Position numbers and translations under genes: made by a program. Shown here one piece after another: positions 1 to 12,396 of a DNA stretch of 64,000 nt (position 1 is its first letter; each line of letters starts with the position of its first letter). The notes beneath the pieces are model-generated. The model was not told the DNA's origin and ran no database searches. It worked only from the letters and a program-made list of their open reading frames with translations. Location of the stretch: NCBI GenBank assembly GCA_025677835.1, contig JAIXMR010000114.1, positions 1 through 64,000 of the forward strand. Reading direction: 5' to 3'. The DNA comes from Sporodiniella umbellata. Taxonomy: Eukaryota; Mucoromycota; Mucoromycetes; Mucorales; Rhizopodaceae.

Positions 1-1147
1 TAACTGGGAAGATCGTCATGTGGGGTAAATAAGGGGTCGTAGGGCAAAGACTGCCAGGCATCTTGATAAGAGGGTAAAAGGCCAATAGAGTCAGTAATAG
101 CAATGACGATGGGTAAGATAACTTTAATGTCAGACACACGGTTATCTATTTCTAATGAGAGATGAAAAGCCATAGTGTGCCAGACACGTACTGAATCATT
201 ATGAGCATCACATTGTATATCTTCTTTGGGAACTTGGACGTCTAAGGTAGTGCACCAGCTATCTCCTAGAGTTTCGTGCTTTGCATCTTTACGTACATAA
301 TCTACTAGACGTCTTGAAGATCTAGTTTTTCCATTGAACCAGCCATGAACAGCACGACATACAAGGTACTCCTTAAAGGTACAGCTGACAAAAAGTACCT
401 GCAGTTGGTCCACAAGCGGAGTTGTCTTGATCTTGACAGGAATCACATCTCCGTAAGTAAAGATCTTGGTAGGTAAAGAAAATTCATAAAGCGCCTTTTC
501 CGCGAACCGATCCGAAACAAGGATCGGGTCAAAAAAGTCGTTAGATAAATTTGACCGTTGCCGGGACAAATGAATTAATCGATGTGCAACAACCTTTGGG
601 TAAAGCAGAGAGCGTTTTTCAACTTTAGCTTTTAATTGATAGTCCACATCGTAGTATTTGTCAATGTGTGTTGTTTCTGGTAAAGTACCTGGTAAGATCA
701 GTTCAAATTCAAAAAAATGGGTGCCTTTGTTTAGTAGATGCGGTTGCAATTGTGTAGGTAAAAAGTTCCACGCATGGCTGATTACTATTCGACTATCGCA
801 GAACTTGCGTTCACATCCATTCCCCACTGAATAAGCAAAAATTGGCATTAAATCAAAAGAAAAACAGTGATAGAAAGCAATAGCATAGAGAAGGGATTGT
901 ATTTTATTTGAAAGAACACAGAGTTTTTTTTATAAAATGTACGGGGACGCTTACTTTGATTCCACCTAACGGATATTTTCCCAAGAAAATTCAAGCTTAG
1001 AGTTTTGCACTGAGTCGGTTTATTTAATTTCAAGCTGATTGACCCTCTTAATACACATCCAGAGGACTCTGAAGAGGAGCCGTACATGATCAAACGGTCG
1101 TTTTCTAAATGTATTTTCAGATTGTTTTGTTTATTGATTCGCTTCAT
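1..1147 (-). CDS. Alpha-arrestin (ART-like), 3' end off the window
   Basis: Arrestin-related trafficking adaptors link plasma-membrane transporters to Rsp5-type ubiquitin ligases for endocytosis. Exon 1 is 1147-955 and exon 2 runs from 826 past the left edge; the 128-nt intron has a GTAAGC donor and a CAG acceptor, and the joined frame reads VRWNQ-MGNGCERKF. Exon 1 has the arrestin-N start (LKIHLENDRLIMYGSS, then a glycine- and serine-rich turn into LRGSISLKL). Exon 2 carries the rest of arrestin-N, an arrestin-C region (LPTKIFTYGDVIPVKIK) and ends in frame at ITDSIGLLPSYQDAW, the usual end of an arrestin-C domain. The C-terminal tail, where PPxY ligase-docking motifs sit, lies outside the window. 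Which ART this is cannot be said. Confidence 0.85.
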
Positions 1148-3717
1148 TGTGTTAACAGTTTTTTAGAAAAAAAAAAAAAAAAAAAAAAAAAAACAGACTG
1201 AAAAAAATGAAAAAGAAAGGGGAAAAAAAGAAAAAACCAAAGTTTATAATTATACGGAATAACTTTCCAAAAATGGCTTAGGTGAGAATCTTTTATAAGA
1301 TGACAGAAACCAAAGAGGATATAGGGTGTTGCAAATATCGTTGTGACAGCAAAAAAAAAGTCAGTTGATCTGAAAGAAAGATACTTTTTATACCTAAGTT
1401 AGACAGGTGGATATCGGTGGTTATAAAAGAAATAATTGGCGATCACAAAAAAATAAAGTTAGTCGTTACCAAAAAATTATTGTCTGGATCAACTCTTTCT
1501 GGTTACAAGAAAGAAGCTATTCACTAATTTGTTGAAACACACGTGCCTAGCGATTTGAAGCAAGATTGTTTACACGTATATCCCTTTTTCTGCTTCTCAT
1601 GTTAGCTTCCTCCAAGCCCGTTCATCACACTACACGCCTCGCTTAAGCAGTCGATCAGACTCTAATCAAGACCCTTCGAAGAATTCTGTTCTACAGGAAA
1701 CACCAGGTAGTATTATTATCAACTATAGAGCTGTTTCTAAAATTAGGGCTTCTATTTTTTTTTCTAAAGCCTAGAGTTTGTTATTTTAAATGAAAATATA
1801 GTGCTATGTACTTGCTTTGAAACATATAAGAACTTCTAATCCTATGACACATTTTTAAACTCTTTAAAGACCTGGTTTACTGAAACCTTATAAAATATCT
1901 GCATTATCCACACATCTTTCTTCTAAGTGTTTCTTTCTTTCTTATTACTGTTATTATGAAATGTCGTTTGTTAAAGCTTATTTTCTGTTTTGATAGAATG
2001 ATTTCAAAGTTTGTTAACGAAAATATCTTAATTATTTAATCCTCTTCTTATTCTGACCGTTTTATGAATGCCCTCGCTACTGTAAAACATTTCTTTGATA
2101 CTATTCAGACCATAGCTTTTATTTGATTGATGGTTTGTTCTCCATATCTTTCTTTTTCTTAACGAGCTATTCATCTTCAAATACTGATATTTTCCCAGTT
2201 TCATTATTCAGTTATTTATGCCTTCTTTATTGTACTTTTTCATAAAGTCGCAGAGCCGTACTAAATCAAAGAGCTGGTTTTACAGTTTTGATAGTCCTTT
2301 CTAGCGCAATGTTTTTGATGATTTACTATTTTTTGGATGAAAGCTTGAAACTTTTAAGCTGGAATCTTGTGTAAGCTTTTGACCGCAAATTTTCATGCGT
2401 TCTTTATACAACTTCATCAAAATTTTGTCATTCATCCCGCTAAACTTGGATTGATATCAGATGGTGGGTTGTAAACAAGCGTACATAACAAATTGATAGT
2501 AAAGAATGTATATTAATTGATTTAAATTTGGAGTGAATAAAGATTTAGCTTTAGTAAATTGTAATGGAATAAATTGACCCGACCTACTGAAAGTAGGATT
2601 ATTGAGTAGCTAAATAAAGAAAAGCCATATTATCTGGGAAATTTTTGAAAGACAAAATGAAACCGTTGCAATGAGTATAAATAAGAGGCGAGATGAGGAC
2701 TATATTGAAAAACTTTCCTCCAAAAGCATTCAACGTACTTTATAGTTGTATAAAAAAAAATTTTATACTGTTTACTACAAAAGTAAGGGGGAAATCGCTT
2801 AAAATGACGGGAAATATTGTTTAATTTGAAAAAGTTCTCTAGGAAGGCAGAAACCTCAGCAGATGTAGGTGTTGACTCTCAAAATCCTCAGTATGTGAAA
2901 ATTTCTTGGACAACATAAGGTTTACTACACTACAATGGTAAGGAGAACAATTGTTAAAGAATCTTGCCTTTTTTTCAACTCTCAATCGAGAACGATCTGA
3001 CGTGCCATCAATTAAAGCTAATTATACCTAACCGTCCTGCTAACCTGCCCGCCTCACTCTTCACTAACTTAAAAGCATTCTTAAATATTCTCACGGTCAT
3101 AGTTGTGTTTAACATCATAAAGAGTAAAAAGTACGTGTTGAGGGAGATGCTTAATATCGTTGATTGATTTCGAATTTGGAAAAGCAAAAAGCAAAGTACT
3201 TTTTAACTTCCATTTTACCTATTGTTTTATCGCTTTTGGAACTTGCAAAATTCTTAATAATCATTTAAACTCATGACTCTATTTAGGTTTTTTTTTTATA
3301 AGCCTCTTGGTCTCTACACCTGGTCATTAAGTGTACCACTAAAACGATGAAGCTATCCTGGGGGCTGGAATTGGTGATGCTTTTAATAATGTTTTAATTA
3401 ACGATTCCATGTCCTTTCTTACGCTATTACAAACAACAAAGTGTATAACGCTACACTCAAATTCTTTTAAGCCTTTCAAAAGCACTATAGAAAACAAGCG
3501 CCACATAGTAACTTAGTTGACTACTGTATGTTTGGGTGTTGTAGATGAAGCCGAGCACTTTTGCTTTTCATATTTGGTATTTGATTGACAACTGATTTGG
3601 TAATAACCGACAAAGTATATCTCTCGTGGCGTTTTTTTTTTTTATTAAACGTTTTTTTGTAATCGTCAATATTCGTCAGTCCGACAGTTAAGGAAACAAT
3701 AAGAAAAGAAAAAAAAA
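1148..3717. other. Gene-poor AT-rich stretch
   Basis: Intergenic DNA between the arrestin promoter and the 3' end of the PAS kinase. It has a 22-A tract near 1170-1192. A short open segment at about 1561-1706 (+) looks weakly coding and ends at a possible donor (CCAG/GTAGTA), but I could not find partner exons. The 67-codon ORF at 2964-3167 has no recognisable features. Nothing else can be supported. Confidence 0.5.
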
Positions 3718-6442
3718 TCAAATATTAAACCACGGGTGTGACAATACTTGATCAATGGTATAACGATCCTTAACGTCTCTGTTCAACATGTGCTGTATGA
3801 GATCTAAAGAATCTACAAAAAGGAGTATAAATTCGCTTCCAATTTTTTCATAATGTCTTACCTTCTGATAATACATAGGGAACTCTTAAATCGTGCTCTA
3901 ATATTTCATCCACATTATAAAACGGATTTTCTCTATAAATCATAGTGTAAAGCAAAGTTCCAAGACTCCAAATATCCTGAGGAGGCCCTTCATACGACAT
4001 GCCCTTAAGTATCTCTGGTGCACAATAATCCAAAGTACCACCAAACGTATCAAACTTTCGACCTTCCCTAAAATAAGCTGCGCTTCCAAAGTCAATGAGA
4101 TGAACACATCCTGTTTCGTCTAGCAATATATTTTCGTCCTTGATATCACGGTGTACAATGTTGAGTCGGTGAATGTGTTCAACTGCTTTGCTAATTTGTA
4201 AAAAGATTTTTTTGATTGCCGTTTCGTTCGCTTTTTCATTTAGCTCAATATAATCAAACAAGTCTAAGCTTCTTTCACCGTGTAGTTCCATGATGGCAAA
4301 ATAGTAGTCTTCATCTTCCATATAGCTGTCTAAAATTATGTATTATTAAATGAATAAGTAGTGCAAGCTTTTTTATCCCACTTGCCTATTGAACAACAGT
4401 TTGGCTGTGGATTGTCTTTCAGTTTTTTGAGAATATGAATTTCTAGTGGGATCAAGCCTAATTTTCTATCACGGATCCAAGAGTCTACAACAATTCTCGA
4501 TTTTGCAATACATTTAATGACCATCTTGGTCATAGAAGGGTCGTCTTTACGATAGGCTAATTTGGCAGTACCGTAAGCGCCCTCACCCAATGTGCTTACA
4601 ACTACATAGTCATCCATCGGACTAGGTTTAGCCTGAATTACGGGCTCTGGAGGAGGGGAGGTTGATAAAGAAGTTTGTTTACTTTTACCGCTCCCAAAAA
4701 ACGAAAGGCCGTAAAACTTGATCGGTGGCCTTTGTGCTGTTGATTTCTCGGTTTTGCTCTGCTTTCTTTTCATGGCCTGAATACGGTCGTAGGTCACCCA
4801 GACACTAATGAGGCCTTCTCCCTCACTTTCAACTAATCTGAGTTGAATCTGTATTTCAAAATGGCTTCCGTCCCGATGAACGGCATAGATTACAGGAAGA
4901 GCTTGACCTTGGCTATTGACTGATGGACGACGTTCTATAGATTTGAGAGAGGCTGCCGTATCCATTGAATGATAAAGATCTGCTAAGGAGCTATCTGAAA
5001 GAACCCAACGACAAGCATGGTTATTCACCGTACACACTGATTGGAGTAAGCTACACTCTCGTAAACGAGCCACAATAGCAGGGAATTGAGGGATTATGGC
5101 CCTTATATCTGTCTTTTCGAGTCGATCTGAAGAGTATCCAAAAAGATATTTGGCAGGTACAGGATTAACGCTTTGAATTTTACCAGTTTCGCCATGAACT
5201 GTAATAAGGCCTGCGATTGAAGGAAGCGATACAATTTTATACGTATGGTCTGTACGGCTGACCATGGTCGGAAACATCACTCCTTGAGAAGAGCGAGCGC
5301 CATAAAAGCCAATCTTACCCATCCCTGTTAAAAGAGCAGGCAGCAAATCTTGAATCCGACTGACTTCTTCTGGCTGATATCCAAAGAGATCTTGGATGGT
5401 TGGACTGACCTGAACTACCTCATTGTTTTCGTCCAGTTGAACTGTCCATGAGGTCTCGTATATCTCTTCGAAAATCCAAATATAAATTCGTTTTCCATCT
5501 TCCATCAACTTTTCTTTAAGCCAAAGAGACGCAGCCGCTTGCCCTGTCTTTTTCTGAATGGCCACAACTGCACCGCAAATCAATACTCGCTCACGACCAT
5601 CATTCTGCCGTCGTTGAAGCAAATTTTGAATCTGTTGACGTACCGAATCATCTAATAAACACAATATTGACTGACCAACAAAAGTTGTATCCATGCCAAA
5701 GCAAAGACTTGCTACCGCGTTGAACAAAAGTACTCGTCCCTCGCTGTCTGTAGTAAGAATTGCTTGGTTTTGAGGTAAAAAGCGAGAGGGCGTATGGAGA
5801 TGTGTACGAGGCAAAACCTCAATTGTCTGCCGTCGGCCGGTTGGAAACTCCTCTCGATCCATAGGATGATGGTTGACTAGGTCGTTAACTGAAGGTGATA
5901 CCTTTAAATCTGGATTCCATTCTTGCATATCTAAAATGCCCATATCTGGCTGAGAAAAGCGACGACTAGGCTCTCTAGGGTATCGGATACGTTGCATATA
6001 ATCCATACCACGGTTCATCAAGTGTCGTTTTATCTGCTTTGCTTTGTTAACTCGAGACAAAGGAGTAAAGCTATAGCTGTAGAGCGATTCTGTACAATAT
6101 TCTGCTAAACAGCTGTCAGGCTCACGAAAACGGTCGAGCCCTTGAATTCCAATCAAGTTGTCTTCATCGCTATCTGAAGATGGCGATGGCTTCGGACTAA
6201 GTCGTTTATGCCACAGATAAAAAATTTTTAATCAAAAACCGTTAAAGCCCTGGCTACTGCCAATATCAAAAAAAAAAAAAAAAAAAAAAAAAAAGTTGTC
6301 TAACCTGTCTGGATGAACTGCTCTACTGGCTACGTATTTGAAAGGTGTGTTAAAAAAAAGCCCCCAAAAAGAAAGAAGAAGAAAAGAAAAAAGACAAAAG
6401 TACACACATACAAGGTTTACCTGCAGCAGTAACAAAGCTCAT
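3718..6442 (-). CDS. PAS-domain serine/threonine kinase (PASK/Psk1-like)
   Basis: PAS kinases sense nutrient state and phosphorylate glycogen synthase, UDP-glucose pyrophosphorylase and translation factors. The model has five exons: 6442-6421, 6305-6329, 6196-4386, 4329-3862 and 3812-3718, giving 806 residues. A long N-terminal half contains PAS-like sequence (for example AILTTDSEGRVLLFNAVASL and VHGETGKIQSVNPVPAKYLF). The kinase domain covers about residues 544-800: glycine loop LGEGAYG, ELHG hinge typical of PASK, catalytic HRDIKDEN, DFGSA, and C-terminal HPWF. The intron at 4330-4385 begins GC rather than GT (AG/GCAAGT). The two 5' mini-exons (22 and 25 nt) fit in phase (MSFVTAA then ASRAVHPD) but are less certain. 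Divergent from a possible small gene at 6585. Confidence 0.9.
4330..4385 (-). other. GC-AG intron in the PAS kinase gene
   Basis: On the minus strand the donor reads ATAG/GCAAGT and the acceptor TTTTAG/ACAGC. Joining restores the kinase sequence PNCCSIDSYMEDEDYYF. No GT donor nearby restores the frame. Confidence 0.8.
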
Positions 6443-6584
6443 AGTTTTTGGAATAAAACAAAAAGAAACATTATCAAACCTCAATCTTTTTTTTTTTTTG
6501 GACGAAAAAGGAATGCAAAAAAATAAAATATTAAAAAAACACTGTCACTATATCCAATGAAAAAGTAAACAATGCACAGCGAAG

Positions 6585-7026
6585 ATGATGACGAGAGATT
6601 TTGAGTTCAAATACAGCAAGTATCACACTAGGCCAATTACGAATTCTGATCTTAGCAGAAAAACTAGACAGCCAGCAACTCTAGATAAAAGCGAACAAAG
6701 ACCTGCTCCATCATGCAAGTAAGATTGTCCTTTTTGAGGGTTTTTATTTATTTATTTATTTATTCTTTTTGAAAAAAAAGGGGAAGCACAAAATATCGAA
6801 AAGGCTTTTTCCTTAAAAAAAAAAAAGTTGTGTTTTGATGAAATGAATAGCTAAGCCAACTAAGTCTCTAAGCGGAACACCAAGCCGCGTTTTTTTTTTT
6901 TTGAAATCTCCTACCAAATAGAGCCTATTGTTCCTCGGCATTATTCTGACAGTAAGTTATGTCGAAAAAAAAAGCAGTCGTCTACTTGGTGTTGATACTA
7001 GTCATGAGGCATACTTTAATGCATAG
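6585..7026 (+). CDS. Possible small single-pass membrane protein
   Basis: Not recognised. Proposed join 6585-6718 and 6924-7026 gives 78 residues. Exon 1 reads MMTRDFEFKYSKYHTRPITN, then a basic, polar stretch, and ends at a strong donor (CAA/GTAAGATTG). Exon 2 after an AATAGAG acceptor gives a short hydrophobic stretch (LLFLGIILTVSYV) and ends with HEAYFNA before TAG. The 205-nt intron is longer than most here and full of A and T runs. It lies head-to-head with the PAS kinase, 142 nt apart, so a shared promoter is possible. Other acceptors in the same region also keep frames open, so the second exon is uncertain. Confidence 0.35.
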
Positions 7027-8970
7027 TAAGAAGTCTAAAACTTTTAATTAGCAGAGTCATGTTTGTGAGACGTAGTCTTTTCTTGTGTAAACTATACTAG
7101 CTCTTGTCTCTAGCTAAAGCCATTAGAAGTATCATCTTATTGCTGTAGTATGTCCAAAATTTTTTGGATACTTAACTTCTAAAGAAAAATTTAAAACATA
7201 TTTTGTACATCAACGGGTATAGCTTCCTAAAAAAAAAACTAACCAAAACCTTTAGAATTTGAAGAAAACAGCTTGAATATACACATTCTAACAAAATAAA
7301 TGTAAACAGATACTTCAGAAATGGGTTAGCTCTACTTTAGATTTTATAATAATAGGTACCATTTTTCAATCTATGTATGAGGTTTTGTGCAAACTCGAAT
7401 TCCGTGTCTCTTCCGCTTTTCTTAGACTATCTTGAAATTATCAGTTTCAAGTGTTTTATATTTCAGCCTTGACATTGGGAGTGTTCAGAGTGTGTTCTGC
7501 GGGATTCAGATCAAGGTTTTAAACAGACCAATGCTCAAAGTCCCTGGTATACCGATGGTTCTTCCACTACTTAGCCTATTTAGTAAGAGGCCTAATCTTT
7601 TTGGAATACAAATTCTCTCTCTCTGTTTTTAGTGACTTTTAAAACCAAGAGATGAAGTTTATAGTCAGTATTTTTTTTTAGAGTTTTACCTTATAATACA
7701 ATACGTTCAAAAGTGCTCTGTTTGTTTTTCTGTCCATAGCTCACCTAAGCATAATCAATTCAAATCCCTATATAAAGAGCACAGCAACCCCTTAAATACA
7801 TGAAATTTTACGATTAATAATATACAGTCTCTATAACTTGTGTATTCAAATGTATTTGTAAATATAAGAGCATATTACTAAACAGCTACAAATTTTTCAA
7901 TGAGTGTAGTTCTCAAAGTCGCGTTGAATTAGCTAGCACCAAGTATGTAAGAATGTGACCTACTATTTACGTCTAAGATTCAGTAATCTTCAGGCTTTTC
8001 TTTAGAAATTTTGTGCAACAATATAGATTCTAGTGAAGTTGCTCTTGTTTGAGAAATCAAAGAGTTGAGACCGACATAAACAAGGCCTTTTTTTTTCTCA
8101 CATAAGTTTGAAGATGCCTTTTTGGCTTAGACCAATTTTGCAACTCTGAAGAACCGTTACAAGAGGAGAACGTTAGTTCTCGTTTTTGTTACGAGTATAA
8201 TATGCAGAACCTGAGGATTTATTTTACAATGATGACTAGTGAACAAGTCATCAACAAAAAGCATTTCATAACAACTATCTTTTTTAGCTTAAGTAAATTT
8301 CAGTAACAACTAGCTGTTTTGTTTCTAAAAAGAAAAAACAAAAAAAGAACACTCTAACATGAAGTTTTAATGTAAAATTTTATATCAAAGCTTTTAACAG
8401 AAACTATAAATGCCGCGTTACTGAGGTTACGCTCAAGTTTTTGGATCATTTAGAATTTCTAAAGCAGTACCCTTAATTAATTTTCAATCAAGTGACGATC
8501 AGATAGATTAGACTATAATGCTTTCAAAGGCTCGATAATGTCAAATTTGTTGAAGGAGTCGTGGTTAACGGTAGATGCGATTGACTTAATTGAACTTATT
8601 ACTCTCTTCTACCCTTGTTTGGTTTGACTGTTTACTTGATGTTTATGGTATTAAAGAGAGAATTGGAAAGTAGCTAGAACCGGGTAAAAATATTGCAGTA
8701 GTACAAGGTCTGATCAATGAGTAGTGATACCAACCGAAAGAAGTGCAATGTTTTAATTTAATAATACAGAGACTTTTTTGTTTAATAAAGAATAAGTTTT
8801 CTTAAACGTATAAAGTCTTGTCCAGTAATTTTAGCTTTTGCTAATCCTGATTTTTTTTTCTTGACTGAATTATATAGCGGTACTTGCATTTTCTTACAAA
8901 AATCTATGTAGTTCAATGTTGTTGTTATGAACATTATCGTTAGCCAATTAGGTTAGAGAGCATACTTAAA
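7027..8970. other. Gene-poor AT-rich stretch with a possible RNase H relic
   Basis: No intact gene. An open segment at 7473-7574 (+) ends SPWYTDGSSTT then stop; YTDGS is the first signature of reverse-transcriptase-linked RNase H domains. An open segment near 8517-8643 (+), including ITLFYPCLV, has coding-like composition but no assignable function. Both look like decayed remnants. Confidence 0.4.
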
Positions 8971-9663
8971 TTAAATGAAGGTAGGAAATGACTGACTTTG
9001 GCCATTATATAAAGCTTCTTTAGACATAGATTTATTTGGAAGTGAATGCACTGGCTTCACAAGTTGGAAATGTACGTCATTGAGTATCGCGCTCAACATA
9101 CGGCGACTGAGATAGTAATTGAAGGCTATACAAGAATATGCTTTTACTTCAATCACAATCTGACTGAGGACAGCTGCCAAAAATAGATAAGGTAAATCGC
9201 TGATAAAGCTGTCACTCTTTTTTATTTTCCAAGTGGCTGATTGTTTATCTTGAGTATAGCACGCCAAATCGCTCTTACTTTTTCGGTCAATTAAACCCAT
9301 GAAGTAGTATGCCAGAGTTTCCAAAAGTCGTGTAAGCTGGAAGCAAAAATACAATACATACCAAAAAAAAAAAAAAAACATCAAGCTAATAGTGAAGTAA
9401 AAAGTAACTATAAATGTATGCCTAATCGAATATTAGTACTGTTTATCCGATGTTTTTGATAGGCAATAAAAAAAAGAGCCTTTAATGAAAAAGTAACATG
9501 AAAAAAAAAGTTCAAACGCAGCAGACCAATTGTGAATTCTGATTGTAACTGGTGTGTACTTTTTGATTTTTTGTTGTATTAAAGTTGTATTTGGACTTAA
9601 ACCAATACAAAAACAAATCAAAAAATTGAATAAAAAACCAATTGGATTATTATTTTCCATCAT
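8971..9663 (-). CDS. Possible multi-pass membrane protein, exon structure unresolved
   Basis: Not recognised. Two open segments on one strand are rich in hydrophobic helices. The 5' segment (9663-9433) reads NPIGFLFNFLICFCIGLSP and later IHNWSAAFELFFSCYFFIKG. The 3' segment (about 9337-8971, after a CTTCCAG acceptor) reads LTRLLETLAYYFMGLIDRKS, then SDLPYLFLAAVLSQIVIEVK and IAFNYYLSRRMLSAIL, ending at a stop. A third open stretch between them, in another frame, reads FFIAYQKHRINSTNIRLGIH. A clean GT-AG join between the parts was not found, so this may be a gene with an unusual splice or a decayed one. Divergent from the chitin deacetylase, about 190 nt apart. Confidence 0.45.
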
Positions 9664-9849
9664 CTAACTGAGGGGGAGGGGGAGAAGGGAATAGGCTCAT
9701 AAAAAAAAAGTAGAAGAAAGAAAGGGGTGTTGGTTGAAAGAACAACGCCTATATAAAGGATGAAGGTCGAGTGCCCTTCATTTTTGGGCTTCCTTATTTC
9801 AACTCCATTTTTCTTTTTTTTTTTTTTGCTTTATTTTTTCTTTACAATC

Positions 9850-10753
9850 ATGCTCTTCCCCCTTATTACTTTAGCTATTGCTTTTACAACAACTGTTGTC
9901 AGTGGCAAGCCTGTATTGCGTCCTGTAAGTTCACTAATAAAAAAAAAAGGCTAACATTAAATAGCGCCATGCGCGTAATGATGGTATTTATACCTCCTGT
10001 AACCGTCCCGGAGTTTTTGCTATGACATTCGATGATGGACCTTATGAGCACTCTTGGGAATTAGCTACTTACCTCAATGAGATGGGTATTCGTTCTACTT
10101 TCTTTATTAATGGCAATAACTGGATGTAAATCAAGATTGTTCTTTCTTTTGAAATTCCCTTTTTACTATGTTTCTGACATTATATCTTTAGTAACGTGGA
10201 AAAGGATTCTGTTTCTACTCCTGATGGCGAAAAAAGCTATATGGATGTTATTAGACATTACAGCAATATGGGCCACGAAGTTGCTAGTCATACCTATGAA
10301 CATAAAGAACTCCAAGGGCTATCTAAAGAAGATATTGAATATCAAATGAACGTTGTATCTGACATTATTTATGATGCCATTGGAAAAAGGTAGACAAATC
10401 AAAAAAACTATGTCTTAATATTTACTATAATTGATAGACCCGCCATTATGCGTCCTCCTACTGGCTCATATGATGCCAAAGCTCTTCAGGTTTTGAAAGA
10501 TCTTGGTTACAGTGTAGTTAACTGGGATTTGGATACGAATGACTGGAGATCCCATGATCTTGACGAAGAAAAGATGGCTTACAAGGAAATTGATGACGAA
10601 TCTGACTCGACTAATGGTCATATCACATTAGAACATGAAGTTTATGAACAGACAGTATATGAATTAGTTCCGTGGGCTATTGAATATGTTCGATCTAGAG
10701 ATCTTGAGTTTGTTACAGTTTCTGACTGTCTTGGTGTCGACGCTTACCAATAA
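9850..10753 (+). CDS. Secreted polysaccharide (chitin) deacetylase, NodB family
   Basis: Removes acetyl groups from chitin to make chitosan, a main wall polymer of Mucoromycota. Exons 9850-9924, 9965-10125, 10192-10389 and 10438-10753 give 249 residues. The start MLFPLITLAIAFTTTVVSG is a signal peptide. NodB motifs are in order: TFDDGP at 46-51 (catalytic Asp and metal Asp), SHTYEH with metal ligands H112 and H116, RPPTG at 150-154, DLDTNDW at 175-181 and LEHE at 209-212 with the catalytic His. At 249 residues it is little more than the catalytic core: no chitin-binding module and no GPI signal are visible, so it is probably freely secreted. An upstream in-frame ATG at 9760 would add a T-run-encoded stretch and is unlikely to be used. 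Confidence 0.93.
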
Positions 10754-11996
10754 TAACATATTTAGAAGAAACCTTTATTCCCTCTTACACTTCTCTCTTG
10801 CTCTTACTTATTCTTGCCCTAACACTTACCTCTCTTTTAATATACATAAATTTCATTTGAAATTTTTTTTTTTGGTAAAAGCTAATAAAAAAAAGATTAT
10901 CGAATACTTTGCCCTTTTACAATTAAGGAATAATACGCCTTTTGCTTTGGTTTTTTTTTTACTAAAAAAAACAAAAGCCCCATATATATTTGATAGCGTT
11001 TGTCGATATACTATGTCTTTAGTTTGTTAGTTTTAAATCAGTAAAGAATTTTATGCAGGCTGGGTTAGTTGTCTCTGTAGCTTGTAAACAGCCCCTTGTT
11101 CTTTTTCAAAAAAAAAAAAAAAAAAAAACAGAAACTTTAAATTATGACTGCCTGAGATATGTTTTTAACAAGCTTTTTTTCACAAAAAAGAAAAAAAGAG
11201 AACAAAGATGTGCAAGTAATGGTATGATGGATACATTTATAAAAAAAATTCCATACAAATTTTATTAATCTATTTAATTGTTATTTAACACGACTTGTTT
11301 CTATTGCTACATACAGTTGGCTTTAAATTGACCTTTTGATATCAACAAACGACCTTCTTTATCAAGCTAAATACACTTTTTAAATCACTCTACCATTGAA
11401 AGCAGGTGTTTGTGATTAGTAAAAAACATGTTCCTTTTTTATAGCTTGAATCAAGATTCTTATCAAAAAGCGTAAGAGCTACAAAGATCAAAATCTTTGC
11501 TCGCACTTAGTAGAAATAAGATGCTTCCTGATTTTTCGTATTGTGTAAGGCTCTTTTAATTTCAAGCAATCTAACTATAGAAAAAGATATCAGTTTTTTT
11601 CTTTTTTTTTTTTGAAGGCACATGCTATAATCAAGATGTCAGTAGTTAAAATGTAGATTGCTTTTGTGTAAGTAAAGAAAAATCTGGCCAAATATGATTT
11701 TTTTGGTACAGCAGATACAAAAAAAAAGGGAGAAATGACTGTCTTGTCGAAGGGTTTCCCTTTATAAAAATATGACTTGTGCTGTTTGTGTATTTATTTA
11801 TTCGATCGATGGATACATATACAAAGAGAATATGAAATCAATTTCCCTTTCATTTATTCAAATAGTCTTAAGTTTTCTCGGCTTTTGTCTTTGAAAATGA
11901 TGTTCGTATACAAAGGGAATAAACAAAGCCCCCGTCTCGTAAATCTTTTTCAAAATTTTCGCTTTTTTTTTCACGTGTAAATAAGATGAAGAACAA
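10754..11996. other. Intergenic AT-rich stretch
   Basis: It includes the 3' region of the deacetylase and several A or T runs (for example 11109-11128). Short ORFs here are low-complexity (poly-Lys or Phe-rich) and unsupported. I see no RNA gene. Confidence 0.5.
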
Positions 11997-12276
11997 ATGA
12001 CGGATAAAAACGCAACTTTCCCCTCGGAAGATGTGCGCTTTGTTTATACGTCAAAAAAAAAGCATGTGTCTATTATGGGTGTGTGCGTGGTCAAGTAATC
12101 CGATATCTCGCGTTGTACAATTATCGCAGTGAGTTGTAAAATTGTCTCATTTCTTATCTCCTTTCTTTTTTTTTCTTACTAGCTGTCAAGACAAGCTTTT
12201 GTTATTTGATTTAACTGATGTCATCAAAATCTGGTTATTCTTTGGCTATACGGTGAAAACGTTAAGTTTTATTTAG
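11997..12276 (+). CDS. Possible small OB-fold-like gene or pseudogene
   Basis: Not recognised. Exon 1 (11997-12094) starts MTDKNATFPSEDVRFVYTSK and continues KHVSIMGVCVV, a beta-strand-like pattern. A donor (GTAATC) leads to a TTACTAG acceptor and exon 2 (12183-12276), reading CQDKLLLFDLTDVIKIWLFF; total 63 residues. Between them the unspliced frame also looks coding (SDISRCTIIA) after an in-frame TAA, followed by a GTGAGT donor that does not fit the phase. So it is either a short spliced gene or a decayed copy of a longer OB-fold protein. The strand-turn-strand pattern is only suggestive. Confidence 0.3.
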
Positions 12277-12396
12277 AAATGGTCATAAAAGACATACAAT
12301 GGCATAAAACATAGAGCAGAAAAAAAAAGGAGGGATCGGTCATAGAATCAATGCAACAACAAAAAACGAAAGGAAAGTTCATAAGGAGGTCATCGA

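Noticed and set aside
2964..3167. 67-codon ORF in the first gene-poor stretch
   Set aside because: No motif, no splice context and no leader; length is expected by chance in AT-rich DNA.
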